A stretch of 39,034 nucleotides of DNA from an uncultured Lachnospiraceae bacterium. Lineage in GTDB: Bacteria; Bacillota; Clostridia; Lachnospirales; Lachnospiraceae. Numbering within the stretch: position 1 is the stretch's first letter; each line of letters begins with the position of its first letter. The translations under genes and the position numbers were made by a program. The notes beneath the pieces are model-generated. The model did not search any database. It was not told the origin of the DNA and saw only the letters and a program-made list of their open reading frames with translations. Positions 16,921 to 25,776 of this stretch are shown one piece after another. The DNA is taken from positions 1 to 39,034 of the forward strand of contig CASWVG010000023.1 in the NCBI GenBank assembly GCA_949472775.1, in the 5' to 3' direction.

Positions 16921-18606
16921 ATGGGGGTAAACATGGGAGAACAGGGATTCTGGCATGACAATGAAAGCTATATGAATCTGGTGATGAATAAGTGGAACAG
17001 GCTGGCGGATGACACTTATATTTTTGCCCTGCATCTGGAAGGAAGCCGCGCGTGGTTTTCCGAGACGACGAGGGCGTATTTTGGCATCGAGGATGCCTAT
17101 GTGCCGGATCACTATGCGGTGATGCGCCGGCTGATCCATCCCGACGATTTCTGGGAGTACGAGGAAGGGATTCCCGAGAGAGTACGAGGGATGAATCTGG
17201 ACAGGGAACTGTGCGTCCGGATGCGGGATGTGTCCGGGGAATATCACTTGTACAGTTTTCATACGGATATTGTGGCAGGCGGACAGAATGCGGAAGATCA
17301 CTTAATCGTTTTGCTGCACAATGAAAATGTGCTGCCGAGAATTGACGCTTTGACGGATTTATACTCCCACGCCAGATTTGACGCAGATATTGAGGCGGAG
17401 ATTGAAAACCGGAAACCCTTTGCGGTCCTAATGATCAAACTGGAACGATTTACGAATCTGAGTATCATATATGGCACGGATTTTACGAACCAGCTTTTGA
17501 AAGAAACTGCGCTGCAGTTTATTTTTATGATGGATGAGGACAGCGCGGTATACCGCCTTGACGGTCCGAAATTCGGATTTATCTTAAGAGGCGGAGGCAG
17601 GGAAAAACTGGTCGCTTTCGAGCAGAAAATCCGGGAAAAACTTGTAAAAGGCGTGCAGGTAAACAATCGGAAAATCACGCTGAAAATATGTGCGGGAGCG
17701 ATTCTGATTGAACAGAGTTATGAAGGCAAGGCAGACTCTCTCACGTCAAAGGCGGCTTATGCGCTTGGGCATTCGGAAACGGAGCATCAGGGCAAAATGA
17801 TTGTCTTTAATGACGAGGTGCGTACGGTCAGAAATATGGATCTGGAGTTGATGAAGGTGATCCACCAGTCGGTGCGGGAGGACTGTGCGGGTTTTTACGT
17901 GGAATACCAGCCCATCGTGATTTCAGGGACGGGGCGTATCGTCGGGGCGGAGGCGCTTGTGAGATGGCGCCGGGAACCCTACGGAACCGTGCCACCCGGT
18001 ATGTTTATTGAATGGATGGAAACAGATCCCGCCATGTATGAACTCGGCAATTTTGTGCTGCAGACGGCGCTGCGGGAAACAGGGGAACTCCTTTCCATTC
18101 TGCCGGAATTTGTGATAAACGTGAATGTGTCGGCAAGACAGATGGAGAGGGAGGGATTTCGCGCAAAGGTGCTGCGCACTTTGGAACAGACCGGATTTCC
18201 TGCCGATCATTTATGTCTGGAACTTACGGAGCGGTGCAGGGATATGCCGCTCGATGTGATTAAGCGGGAAGTAGAATTTTTTCAAGGATACGGCATCCGT
18301 ATGGCGATGGATGATTATGGAACCGGGAGCGCGTCTTCCGGGATCGTGCTGTATGCCCCTATGGATGAGATTAAGCTGGATATGAGTTTTATCCGTGGGA
18401 TTACGGAGGACGCGAAAAAACAGGCGATGGTCAGGTCGATTGTGGAGTTTGCCAACAGTTGCGGCATGAGCACCTGCCTGGAAGGTGTGGAGACAGAGGA
18501 ACTACAAAATTATCTTCGGCTCTACCATGCCACATGGTTCCAGGGATATTTCTACTCAAAGCCGATTGATATTGGAAAATTGCGGGAGTTGGTGCAGGGA
18601 TCATGA
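16921..18606 (+). CDS. Degenerate-GGDEF / EAL cyclic-di-GMP phosphodiesterase
   Basis: A 561-residue cytoplasmic protein. The first 135 residues look PAS-like (YFGIEDAYVPDHYAVMRRLI). Residues about 140-300 are a GGDEF-fold domain whose signature is replaced by DGPKFGF, so cyclase activity is not expected. Residues about 315-555 are an EAL domain with the residues needed for c-di-GMP hydrolysis: Glu344 in GAEALVRW, Asn in INVNVSARQ, Glu in LELTER, Asp-Asp in MDDYGTGS, Lys in IKLDMSF, Glu in LEGVETEEL and Gln in WFQGYFYSKP. It is therefore probably an active phosphodiesterase. ATG 16921 and ATG 16933 are both possible; the latter has GGGGT before it. Its stop overlaps the start of the next kinase gene, showing translational coupling. 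Confidence 0.9.
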   Translation: MGVNMGEQGFWHDNESYMNLVMNKWNRLADDTYIFALHLEGSRAWFSETTRAYFGIEDAYVPDHYAVMRRLIHPDDFWEYEEGIPERVRGMNLDRELCVRMRDVSGEYHLYSFHTDIVAGGQNAEDHLIVLLHNENVLPRIDALTDLYSHARFDADIEAEIENRKPFAVLMIKLERFTNLSIIYGTDFTNQLLKETALQFIFMMDEDSAVYRLDGPKFGFILRGGGREKLVAFEQKIREKLVKGVQVNNRKITLKICAGAILIEQSYEGKADSLTSKAAYALGHSETEHQGKMIVFNDEVRTVRNMDLELMKVIHQSVREDCAGFYVEYQPIVISGTGRIVGAEALVRWRREPYGTVPPGMFIEWMETDPAMYELGNFVLQTALRETGELLSILPEFVINVNVSARQMEREGFRAKVLRTLEQTGFPADHLCLELTERCRDMPLDVIKREVEFFQGYGIRMAMDDYGTGSASSGIVLYAPMDEIKLDMSFIRGITEDAKKQAMVRSIVEFANSCGMSTCLEGVETEELQNYLRLYHATWFQGYFYSKPIDIGKLRELVQGS

Positions 18607-21416
18607 AAAAGAACAAAGGGAACTGGAACATATATAAATATTTGATAATCATACTGGTATTTTTGTGCTCCATGTGTTTTTGCGTGCCGGTTTTTGCGAG
18701 CCCCCGGAAAGTAAGGGTGGCTTTTTTTCCGATGAATGGATTTCATATCTACTCGGAAAATGATGGTTATGGCGGTTTGGATGTGGCATATCTGGAAGCA
18801 CTTTGTGTGTATACCGGGTGGGATATTACCTATGTGATGTGCGACAGTTGGAATGACGCGCTTGAAAAACTGGAAGCGAAAGAAGTGGATCTGGTAGGAT
18901 CGGCGCAGTATTCCGAGGAGCGGTCAGAGGTTTTTGAATATGCGTCACTTTCCAGCGGATATACTTACGGCTGCCTCTTTGTGGAGAAGGACACCAACGT
19001 GGATTTCGAGGATTTTGACGGTATGCGGGATATGACCTTCGGTGTTGTGGAAAGTTATGTCCGCAAGGATGAATTTCTGGAATACCTTGACCGCAACGGC
19101 ATTTCCCAGCCGCGGCTTAGAGAGTACAAAACGACACAGGAGCTTCAGACAGCGCTCAAGAGCGGTGAGATTGATGTGGCGGCGCACACTTTGACGGAGG
19201 TTGAGGAAGGGCAGTGCCTCGTGGGCAAATTTGCCTACGCGCCCTATTATTATATTACCTGGAAGGGCAATGAACAGCTTGTGTCCGAGATGAACATAGG
19301 CATTGAAGAACTCTATATGGATAACCCTACGCTGGAGCAGGAACTGATCACCGCTTATTACGAAAACAGATGGGAGAACTTTGCGGCGGAAGAACAACAG
19401 TATATTGACAGAGGGGTGCCGGTCAGAATCGGTTTTTATCAGGATACGAAGCCTCTCTCCTATATCAACGAGCAGGGAGAGTATGACGGTATTTACATCC
19501 AGATCCTGAAAGCGATTGCGAAACGAAGCGGGATTACCATGGAACTTTGTCCGCTGGACAGAAGTGATTACTGGAAGGAGCTTTTGGCGGCGGGAGAGAT
19601 CGACTTTTATGTGGGCGCGAATAATATGCAGCTTTCGCGGGACGAAAACATCCGGCTGACGAGTTCTTTCATGGATTACAATGCCATTATTGTGTCGAAA
19701 AAAGACTATGTGCGCATGAATCAGGGGACTTCGCTTGTGCTTACAAACGGACGTACCTATTGGGCAGAAAGCATGAAGAGGAATGGTGCGAGCGGTACGG
19801 TTATTTATTGCGACACTGCCAAGGAATGTCTGGAAACAGTGAGACGGGGAGAGGCTGATATCACCGTACTCAACACCATCGAATACAACTATATGTCAAA
19901 AAACGAGCGGTTTTCGGATCTGATTGAGTGGGATAATTACCGCTATCAGTCGGGAAGTACCCTTGCGGCGTCAAAAGATGTAGATCCGATTCTTTTCAAT
20001 GTGATCAATAAATCTCTGCGGCTGGTATCGGAGGCGGATAAGGAAGATATCATCAATCTGCATATGAATATTCCGTATACAGATTACAATTTGACGGATT
20101 ATCTGTATATAAATAAGGATGTTCTTGTAATTGCAGGCACGGTGCTGACGCTGGCTGCCGCGTTTGCCTTTGCAGTGTCCCATACGCGCAGAAATTCCTA
20201 TCGTATTCTGGCGGAGAAGAACGGGGAACTGCAGATTGCCATTAAAGAAGCCGAGAAGGCAAATCGGGCGAAGACAGAATTTCTGTCACACATGTCCCAT
20301 GACATCCGGACACCGATCAACGGCATTATGGGTATGCTGAATATCGCGGAGAAATACCCAGACGACCTGGAAAGACAGCAGGACTGCCGGCAGAAGATCA
20401 AAACTTCGGCGGAACATCTGCTGTCCTTGATAAACGACGTGCTGGATATCAATAAGCTGGAAAGCGGCAATGTGGAAATCAGGAAAGAACCCTTTTCCCT
20501 GCCACAGCTTTTTGCGAACTGCGCAACCATTCTGGGCGGGCAGGCGGCAACAAAAAAGATTCAATTGACGACCGCGTTTGAGGAGGAACAGTTTTCCCAT
20601 ACCGATTTTATTGGAAGCCCCCTGCACATCAAGCAGGTGCTGATTAACATAGCCGGCAACGCCATCAAATACAACAGACAGGACGGCAGCGTCCATATGA
20701 GCTGCAAGCAGCTTTCAGCAGAGAACGGGGTGGCACAGATCTGCTTTGTCGTTTCCGATACGGGTATCGGAATGAGCAGAGAGTATCTGGAACATATCTT
20801 TGAGCCGTTCACGCAGGAATCAGACGGGATGAGCGCACGTACCACTTATCAGGGAACGGGGCTTGGCATGACAATCACGAAAAAGCTGATAGACAGTATG
20901 GGCGGAACCATTGAAATTGAGAGCGAGCAGGGGAAGGGCAGTGTGTTTACGGTGATACTGCCTCTGGAAATCGCGACGCAGCCGGAGGAAGAAACGGGGA
21001 ACGCAGAGCCGGAGCAGATGCAGATTGCCGGAAAACATGCGCTTCTTGTGGAGGACAACGAACTGAATCAGGAGATCGCCCAGTTTATTCTGGAAGATTT
21101 CGGTCTGCAGGTGACGATTGCAAACAATGGACAGGAAGCAGTGGAGATTTTTGAACAGGCAGAAGAGGGAACGTATCAGATCATCTTTATGGACGTGATG
21201 ATGCCTGTGATGAATGGGTATGAGTCAGCGAAGGCGATCCGGGCGCTGGACAGACCGGACGCGGCGGGGATTCCGATCATCACCATGACGGCGAACGCTT
21301 TCGCAGAGGACGTGCAGGCGGCGAAGGACGCCGGCATGAACGAGCACATTGCAAAACCGCTTGAGGCGGATGTGATCGCGCGGGTGCTGGCACAGTGGCT
21401 GGGCAGCGGGGAGTAG
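18603..21416 (+). CDS. BvgS-like hybrid sensor histidine kinase with two periplasmic-binding domains
   Basis: A 937-residue sensor whose ATG overlaps the EAL gene's stop (ATGA). A signal-anchor occupies residues 12-32. Two tandem SBP_bac_3 (amino-acid-binding-like) domains span about 35-265 and 275-490, the second opening VPVRIGFYQDTKPLSYINEQ. A single helix (about 502-522) leads to HisKA with His566 (LSHMSHDIRTPINGIMGML), HATPase_c (NAIKYN, DTGIGMS, GTGLGMTI) and a receiver domain with Asp864 (IIFMDVMMPVMNGYE) and Lys in IAKPLEAD. No HPt domain follows, unlike BvgS. It would bind a small extracellular ligand. A response regulator gene starts eight bases after its stop, so the two are probably one operon. 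Confidence 0.92.
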   Translation: MKKNKGNWNIYKYLIIILVFLCSMCFCVPVFASPRKVRVAFFPMNGFHIYSENDGYGGLDVAYLEALCVYTGWDITYVMCDSWNDALEKLEAKEVDLVGSAQYSEERSEVFEYASLSSGYTYGCLFVEKDTNVDFEDFDGMRDMTFGVVESYVRKDEFLEYLDRNGISQPRLREYKTTQELQTALKSGEIDVAAHTLTEVEEGQCLVGKFAYAPYYYITWKGNEQLVSEMNIGIEELYMDNPTLEQELITAYYENRWENFAAEEQQYIDRGVPVRIGFYQDTKPLSYINEQGEYDGIYIQILKAIAKRSGITMELCPLDRSDYWKELLAAGEIDFYVGANNMQLSRDENIRLTSSFMDYNAIIVSKKDYVRMNQGTSLVLTNGRTYWAESMKRNGASGTVIYCDTAKECLETVRRGEADITVLNTIEYNYMSKNERFSDLIEWDNYRYQSGSTLAASKDVDPILFNVINKSLRLVSEADKEDIINLHMNIPYTDYNLTDYLYINKDVLVIAGTVLTLAAAFAFAVSHTRRNSYRILAEKNGELQIAIKEAEKANRAKTEFLSHMSHDIRTPINGIMGMLNIAEKYPDDLERQQDCRQKIKTSAEHLLSLINDVLDINKLESGNVEIRKEPFSLPQLFANCATILGGQAATKKIQLTTAFEEEQFSHTDFIGSPLHIKQVLINIAGNAIKYNRQDGSVHMSCKQLSAENGVAQICFVVSDTGIGMSREYLEHIFEPFTQESDGMSARTTYQGTGLGMTITKKLIDSMGGTIEIESEQGKGSVFTVILPLEIATQPEEETGNAEPEQMQIAGKHALLVEDNELNQEIAQFILEDFGLQVTIANNGQEAVEIFEQAEEGTYQIIFMDVMMPVMNGYESAKAIRALDRPDAAGIPIITMTANAFAEDVQAAKDAGMNEHIAKPLEADVIARVLAQWLGSGE

Positions 21417-21423
21417 TCAGACA

Positions 21424-22074
21424 ATGAAACATATCTTAGTGGTGGAAGACGACGCCTCCATAGCGGAGGCGCTCACATATGCGCTGGAAAAAGAAGGGTA
21501 TCGCACGACGCATTGCAGAGCTATCACCGATGCGCTGCGGGAAACGGCAGTGTCCGCATTTGATCTCGCTCTTCTTGATATGCAGCTTCCCGACGGTTCC
21601 GGCAGGGAAATGGCATCCCGGCTAAAATCCGATCACATTCCGATACTGTATGTAACCGTGGTGGATGACGAGGATGAGATTGTGAGGTCGTTTGATGACG
21701 GCGCCGCCGATTATATCACCAAGCCGTTTCGTATGCGGGAACTGCTTTCGCGGATCAAAAAGGCGTTGCATGAAAACAGCGGCAGCGAAATTTTAACGAT
21801 CGGCGGGGCGGTAATTGACGTCGGTGCGGGCAGGGTCTGTATTGGAGAGCGGGAAATCAGTCTGACGGCATTGGAGTATCGGCTGCTGCTTATTTTTGCG
21901 CAAAACCAGTCCATTCTTTTGGAAAGGGAACAGATTCTGGAGCGCATCTGGGACATAAGCGGCAACTTTGTAGAGGATAATACGCTGACCGTATATGTCA
22001 AGAGACTGCGGGAAAAACTGGGTGATGCGGTTTCTATTACAACCGTCAGGGGGATCGGGTATCGTGTGGGTTAA
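21424..22074 (+). CDS. OmpR/PhoB-family response regulator
   Basis: A 216-residue regulator. The receiver domain (1-115) has the acidic pair EDD at its start, phosphoacceptor Asp52 (LALLDMQLPDGSG), Thr in LYVTVVDDED and Lys in YITKPFRMREL. The C-terminal winged helix (about 125-216) shows ISLTALEYRLLLIFAQN, the DNA-contacting VEDNTLTVYVKRLREKLGD and the final VRGIGYRVG. It overlaps the following kinase by 11 bases, which marks that kinase as its cognate partner, and the downstream ABC transporter as its likely target. It also follows the hybrid kinase closely. Possible binding sites lie before the ABC genes. Confidence 0.94.
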   Translation: MKHILVVEDDASIAEALTYALEKEGYRTTHCRAITDALRETAVSAFDLALLDMQLPDGSGREMASRLKSDHIPILYVTVVDDEDEIVRSFDDGAADYITKPFRMRELLSRIKKALHENSGSEILTIGGAVIDVGAGRVCIGEREISLTALEYRLLLIFAQNQSILLEREQILERIWDISGNFVEDNTLTVYVKRLREKLGDAVSITTVRGIGYRVG

Positions 22075-22888
22075 CAAAAAAGAACTGTTATCGCTTTCCG
22101 AGGGGATTCGCGCGGCGCTGGACGGACAGCCCTTTGATCCGCGCGATGACAGGGAAGGCGCGCTCAGCATTTTAAAAAATGATATTTATACGTTGACGCA
22201 CGCCGGACAGGAACAGAGAAATGTTTTGGAGGAGGAGAAAGAACGTCTGGCGGAATATCTGTCCGATATATCCCATCAGTTAAAGACACCGGTTTCCTCT
22301 ATCCTTCTTATGACGGAGTTAATGACTGACGCGCCGGAAAAGAAACAGCGGGAGTTCCTTCTCGGCATAAAAAAGGAAATCCGCCATATGGAGTGGCTTG
22401 TTTCCGTCCTCTTAAAGATGGCGAAGCTGGACTCCTCTGTCGTGAACTTTCATGTGGAGGAAATATTGGTCAGTGATCTGCTGGGAGAGGCGCTTAAGTC
22501 GTTGGACATTATATTGGATATCAGAAATCAGACCATACGCCTTTCGCATGACTTGTCTATATCCTGCGATAAAAAGTGGACCGTGGAAGCGATGATTAAC
22601 CTTTTGAAAAATGCTTCGGAATGTTCCGGGGAAAACAGTGAAATTGTGATAGACAGCGGGCAGAATCCGCTCTATGACTGGATATCCGTCACGGATGCCG
22701 GGGAAGGTCTGAAAAGGGAACAAATTGCCGGGCTGTTCCGCAGATTTGAAAGCTCGCAGAAGGAAAACGGTTATGGAATCGGGCTGCCGCTTGCGCTTTC
22801 CGTCATGCGCGCGCAAAACGGGGATATCGAGGTTGTGTCTGGCGGAAACGGGAGCGGCGCCATATTTTTTATGGAATTTTACAAATAG
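22064..22888 (+). CDS. Soluble sensor histidine kinase (no membrane segment)
   Basis: A 274-residue kinase. The best start is GTG 22064, overlapping the regulator's last codons, with GGGGGATC upstream; an upstream in-frame start (21995) lies deep inside the regulator. Residues 1-55 carry no hydrophobic helix. HisKA follows with His71 (LSDISHQLKTPVSSILLM), then a compact HATPase_c with INLLKNASECS, DAGEGL and ENGYGIGLPLALSV. Kinases that lack their own sensor are known beside FtsX-type ABC transporters, where the transporter itself reports the ligand; this fits the next two genes. The kinase presumably docks on the permease (inference). Confidence 0.9.
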   Translation: MWVNKKELLSLSEGIRAALDGQPFDPRDDREGALSILKNDIYTLTHAGQEQRNVLEEEKERLAEYLSDISHQLKTPVSSILLMTELMTDAPEKKQREFLLGIKKEIRHMEWLVSVLLKMAKLDSSVVNFHVEEILVSDLLGEALKSLDIILDIRNQTIRLSHDLSISCDKKWTVEAMINLLKNASECSGENSEIVIDSGQNPLYDWISVTDAGEGLKREQIAGLFRRFESSQKENGYGIGLPLALSVMRAQNGDIEVVSGGNGSGAIFFMEFYK

Positions 22889-22960
22889 TCACCGGGGAGT
22901 CACTTTTCTTATTTAAACTTGAGGAAAACGACAAACAGTTTCCAGCAGTTTTTTGCAGGA

Positions 22961-22987
22961 TGACAGTGGAAATGACTTATGCTGTCA
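22961..22987. promoter_or_regulatory. Inverted repeat before the ABC genes, candidate regulator site
   Basis: TGACAG (22961-22966) and CTGTCA (22982-22987) form an inverted repeat with a 15-base spacer, ending 22 bases before ATG 23010. It sits in a 121-base gap between the kinase and the ABC ATPase and could bind the operon's OmpR-type regulator. No clear promoter is visible with it. Confidence 0.3.
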
Positions 22988-23009
22988 ACGATAAGAAAAG
23001 GGGTGTCAT

Positions 23010-23693
23010 ATGGAGATTCTGGAAGTAAACGAACTGACAAAGATATATGGAAGCGGCGATAACCGGGTAACGGCGCTGGATCATGTCAGTTTCCGTGTGA
23101 AAAAGGGCGAATTTGTCGCCATTGTGGGAGCGTCTGGCTCGGGAAAATCTACGCTTATGAATTTGATCGGCGGCATAGACCGCCCCACGTCGGGAGAGGT
23201 CGTTGTCGACGGCAGGCGTATCTTCGATATGGATGAGAGCGCTCTGGCAATTTTCAGACGCAGAAATATAGGTATTGTCTATCAATTCTATAATCTGATT
23301 CCGAATTTAACCGTAGTCGAGAACATGATGCTTCCCTGTCTGTTAGACAATCGAAAACCCGATGCGAAAAAGCTGGCAGGAATTTTGGAAATGACCGATT
23401 TGGCGGAACGCGCAGACCATCTTCCGGGGGAACTTTCCGGCGGTCAGCAGCAGCGCGTTTCCGTGGGAAGGGCGCTCATCAATGCCCCGGCGTTTATTCT
23501 GGCTGACGAACCGACGGGGAACCTTGACAGCAAGGCGGGCAGGAAAATCATGGAGCTTCTCACGGCGGCAAACCGCAAAGAAAACCAGACACTGATTTTG
23601 ATTACCCACGACGAGAAGATTGCTCTGCTGGCGGACAGAATCCTTACCATCAGCGACGGAAAACTGGTCAGGGACGAGGTGATGCGCGTATGA
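23010..23693 (+). CDS. ABC transporter ATP-binding protein (LolD/BceA type)
   Basis: A 227-residue ATPase with ATG 23010 after GGGGTG. Walker A is GASGSGKST, the Q-loop is GIVYQFYNLIPNLTV, the signature is LSGGQQQRVSVGRA, Walker B is FILADEPTGNLDS, and the H-loop is LILITHDEK. The Q-loop and surrounding sequence resemble ATPases of antimicrobial-peptide-sensing transporters. It is translationally coupled to the permease (ATGA overlap at 23690). Together with the regulator and soluble kinase upstream it makes a four-gene sensing and detoxification-type module; whether the target is an antimicrobial peptide is inference. Confidence 0.95.
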   Translation: MEILEVNELTKIYGSGDNRVTALDHVSFRVKKGEFVAIVGASGSGKSTLMNLIGGIDRPTSGEVVVDGRRIFDMDESALAIFRRRNIGIVYQFYNLIPNLTVVENMMLPCLLDNRKPDAKKLAGILEMTDLAERADHLPGELSGGQQQRVSVGRALINAPAFILADEPTGNLDSKAGRKIMELLTAANRKENQTLILITHDEKIALLADRILTISDGKLVRDEVMRV

Positions 23694-25681
23694 ATATTTT
23701 ATGCTCATTTGCCTTAAGTCAATTAAAGAGAAAGAAGAGCCGGACGGTGATCACCGCTCTGGCAATCGCGCTGTCCGCCGCGCTTCTTTCGGCGGTCGTC
23801 AATTTTGTGGCAAGCGGCAATGCGATGCTTGCGGATTTTCTCGGTGAGGATTACGGTTTGTACGGCGGCGCTTATTTGATGATGCTGCTCGTTCCCGCTG
23901 TGTTTCTGGCGGCGTTGATCGCGGCGATGTCCGTCATCGTTATCTCCAATGCGTTCCGCATGAGCGCCAACGAGCGGATGGCGCAGTTTGGCACGCTGAA
24001 ATGCGTCGGCGCGACGAAAAAACAGATCTACAAGACGATCATGTATGAGTGCGCCCTGCTCTGTATCGCGGCGGTCCCGACAGGCATTCTTCTGGGATAC
24101 GGGCTTAGTTTTATCGGCATAGGTGTGGCGAACCTTTATATGGATGAGCTGAACATGCTGGTGCGTTCCATGATGAAGCAGGTAAACTTCAGCCTTTCCT
24201 TTGTGTTTTCGCCAGTGGCGCTGATCGTTTCGGTTATCATTTCCCTCGGTACGGTTCTGTTTGCCGCCATGCTTCCGGCACGGAAGGCGATGCGCATTTC
24301 CGCGCTAGACTGTCTGAGAAACGGCGGTGAAACAGATACGTCAGGGTACAGACGCTCCGGAATTACTGTGGATGCCGGGAGAAATATCGAATACCAGATG
24401 GCGCGCAAAAATGTGTCCTCCAACCGCAAACGGATGCACTCGGCGGTTACTGCGTTTTCCATCAGTATTATGCTGTTTATCACGATGAGCGGTCTGCAGG
24501 AAATTGCGGAAGGCATACAGAATTATATCTATACGGATCAAGGATATACCGTCATCGCGGATTACACGGCAAAGTTTAAGAACATCATTCATCCGAAAAC
24601 AGGACGGAGACAGCAGGAGTGCGCATATCCGATTGACGCACAGACGGCGGAGGAGATTACGCAGAAGCTTAGGGAATATGACGAAACGGATGTTTACGGA
24701 AGCGGGCAGGATTATTCCACCTACGTCGCCCGCCTTGCCACGCGGGATATCACGGAAGAGATGCGGCAGGTCCTGGCGGAAGGTTCCGGGGAGAAACAGC
24801 CGGAAATTATTTTGGAAGTGGAGCGGATCATTCTGGACGACAGACACTACGGCGAGCTGTGCGAACAGGCAGGAGTAGCGTATGGCGGGGTGATACTGTT
24901 AAACGATTACAAATATAACGACAAGGGAACCGAGCGTCATATTGCACCTTTGGCGGCGACAACCTCCAGACTGAAACTGGAAACGGCTGACGGCAGTTCG
25001 GAAGAGATTGCGATTGACGGTGTGCTGGAAACAGCGGAAATCCCCGGAACTTTGATGTATCCTAACACAAATCCCATCCGTCTTGTCGTTCCCTCTGCGG
25101 GCGTGTCGGTGCGCGGCTACAACTGGATGGCGAATCCGAAGGATGAGGAAGGATTTATGGCGTATGCAAGGGGTGTATTGGAAGAACGATTCCCGCAGTA
25201 CGGTATGGAATACGATGAAGCGGGGTACACGAGCCGGGTGTACGGGGCGCAGGACTTTGTGAAAATTATGAATATCGCGATTGTCCTTGCCGCGTTTTTC
25301 CTCTACGCTTTTGTTTTTCTACTGGGGCTGATCGGCGTGCTGAATGTGATCAGCACCGTCAGTTTCCAGATCAGACTGCGGGCGAGAGAGCTCGCGGTTT
25401 TGCAGAGCGTGGGCATGACATCGGACTCCATACAGAAGATGCTCAATATGGAAAGCATCCTCTGCGCGGGAAAAGCGTTGGCGGTGGGTCTGCCGCTCGG
25501 TATGGGTATCGTTGCCGTGATGGCGTATTGTGTGAAAAGGATATTTCCGATTGCCTTCCATATGCCGTGGATGGCGATTCTGATCACGATTGTGATCTCC
25601 CTTTTTGTTATGTGGGGCACTGTGCGGATTTCGGCGGGCGCACTCAAAAAGCAGAATATCATAGAGACGATCAGAATCTGA
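23690..25681 (+). CDS. FtsX-type ABC transporter permease (two FtsX domains)
   Basis: A 663-residue permease. Its first half has four membrane helices with the FtsX coupling segment (FGTLKCVGATKKQIYKTIMY) and ends with LPARKAMRISALDCL, the loop typical of this family. A further helix near residue 260 (VTAFSISIMLFITMSG) precedes an extracytoplasmic domain of about 265 residues. The C-terminal FtsX block follows (GLIGVLNVISTVSFQIRLRA, LAVLQSVGMTSDSIQKML). The layout resembles permeases that pair with intramembrane-sensing or sensor-less kinases, though the external domain position differs from a strict BceB. A strong terminator 50 bases downstream ends the block. Confidence 0.92.
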   Translation: MNILCSFALSQLKRKKSRTVITALAIALSAALLSAVVNFVASGNAMLADFLGEDYGLYGGAYLMMLLVPAVFLAALIAAMSVIVISNAFRMSANERMAQFGTLKCVGATKKQIYKTIMYECALLCIAAVPTGILLGYGLSFIGIGVANLYMDELNMLVRSMMKQVNFSLSFVFSPVALIVSVIISLGTVLFAAMLPARKAMRISALDCLRNGGETDTSGYRRSGITVDAGRNIEYQMARKNVSSNRKRMHSAVTAFSISIMLFITMSGLQEIAEGIQNYIYTDQGYTVIADYTAKFKNIIHPKTGRRQQECAYPIDAQTAEEITQKLREYDETDVYGSGQDYSTYVARLATRDITEEMRQVLAEGSGEKQPEIILEVERIILDDRHYGELCEQAGVAYGGVILLNDYKYNDKGTERHIAPLAATTSRLKLETADGSSEEIAIDGVLETAEIPGTLMYPNTNPIRLVVPSAGVSVRGYNWMANPKDEEGFMAYARGVLEERFPQYGMEYDEAGYTSRVYGAQDFVKIMNIAIVLAAFFLYAFVFLLGLIGVLNVISTVSFQIRLRARELAVLQSVGMTSDSIQKMLNMESILCAGKALAVGLPLGMGIVAVMAYCVKRIFPIAFHMPWMAILITIVISLFVMWGTVRISAGALKKQNIIETIRI

Positions 25682-25730
25682 GATATAAGTCAGATGAATT
25701 TATTGGAGAAACAAAAATATAGAAACATGG

Positions 25731-25762
25731 GAAAGGCTCAAAAAGTTGAGTCTTTCTTTTTT
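25731..25762 (+). terminator. Rho-independent terminator closing the signalling/ABC block
   Basis: An 11-bp stem (25731-25741 with 25746-25756, one G-U pair), AAAG loop and six T. It lies 50 bases after the permease stop, right at the junction with the truncated phosphoesterase. Confidence 0.9.
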
Positions 25763-25776
25763 ATAATGGGAAAAAA

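Noticed and set aside
16396..17301. A 301-codon minus-strand frame spanning two plus-strand genes
   Set aside because: It crosses the end of one gene and the start of the next, and has no homology or start signals.
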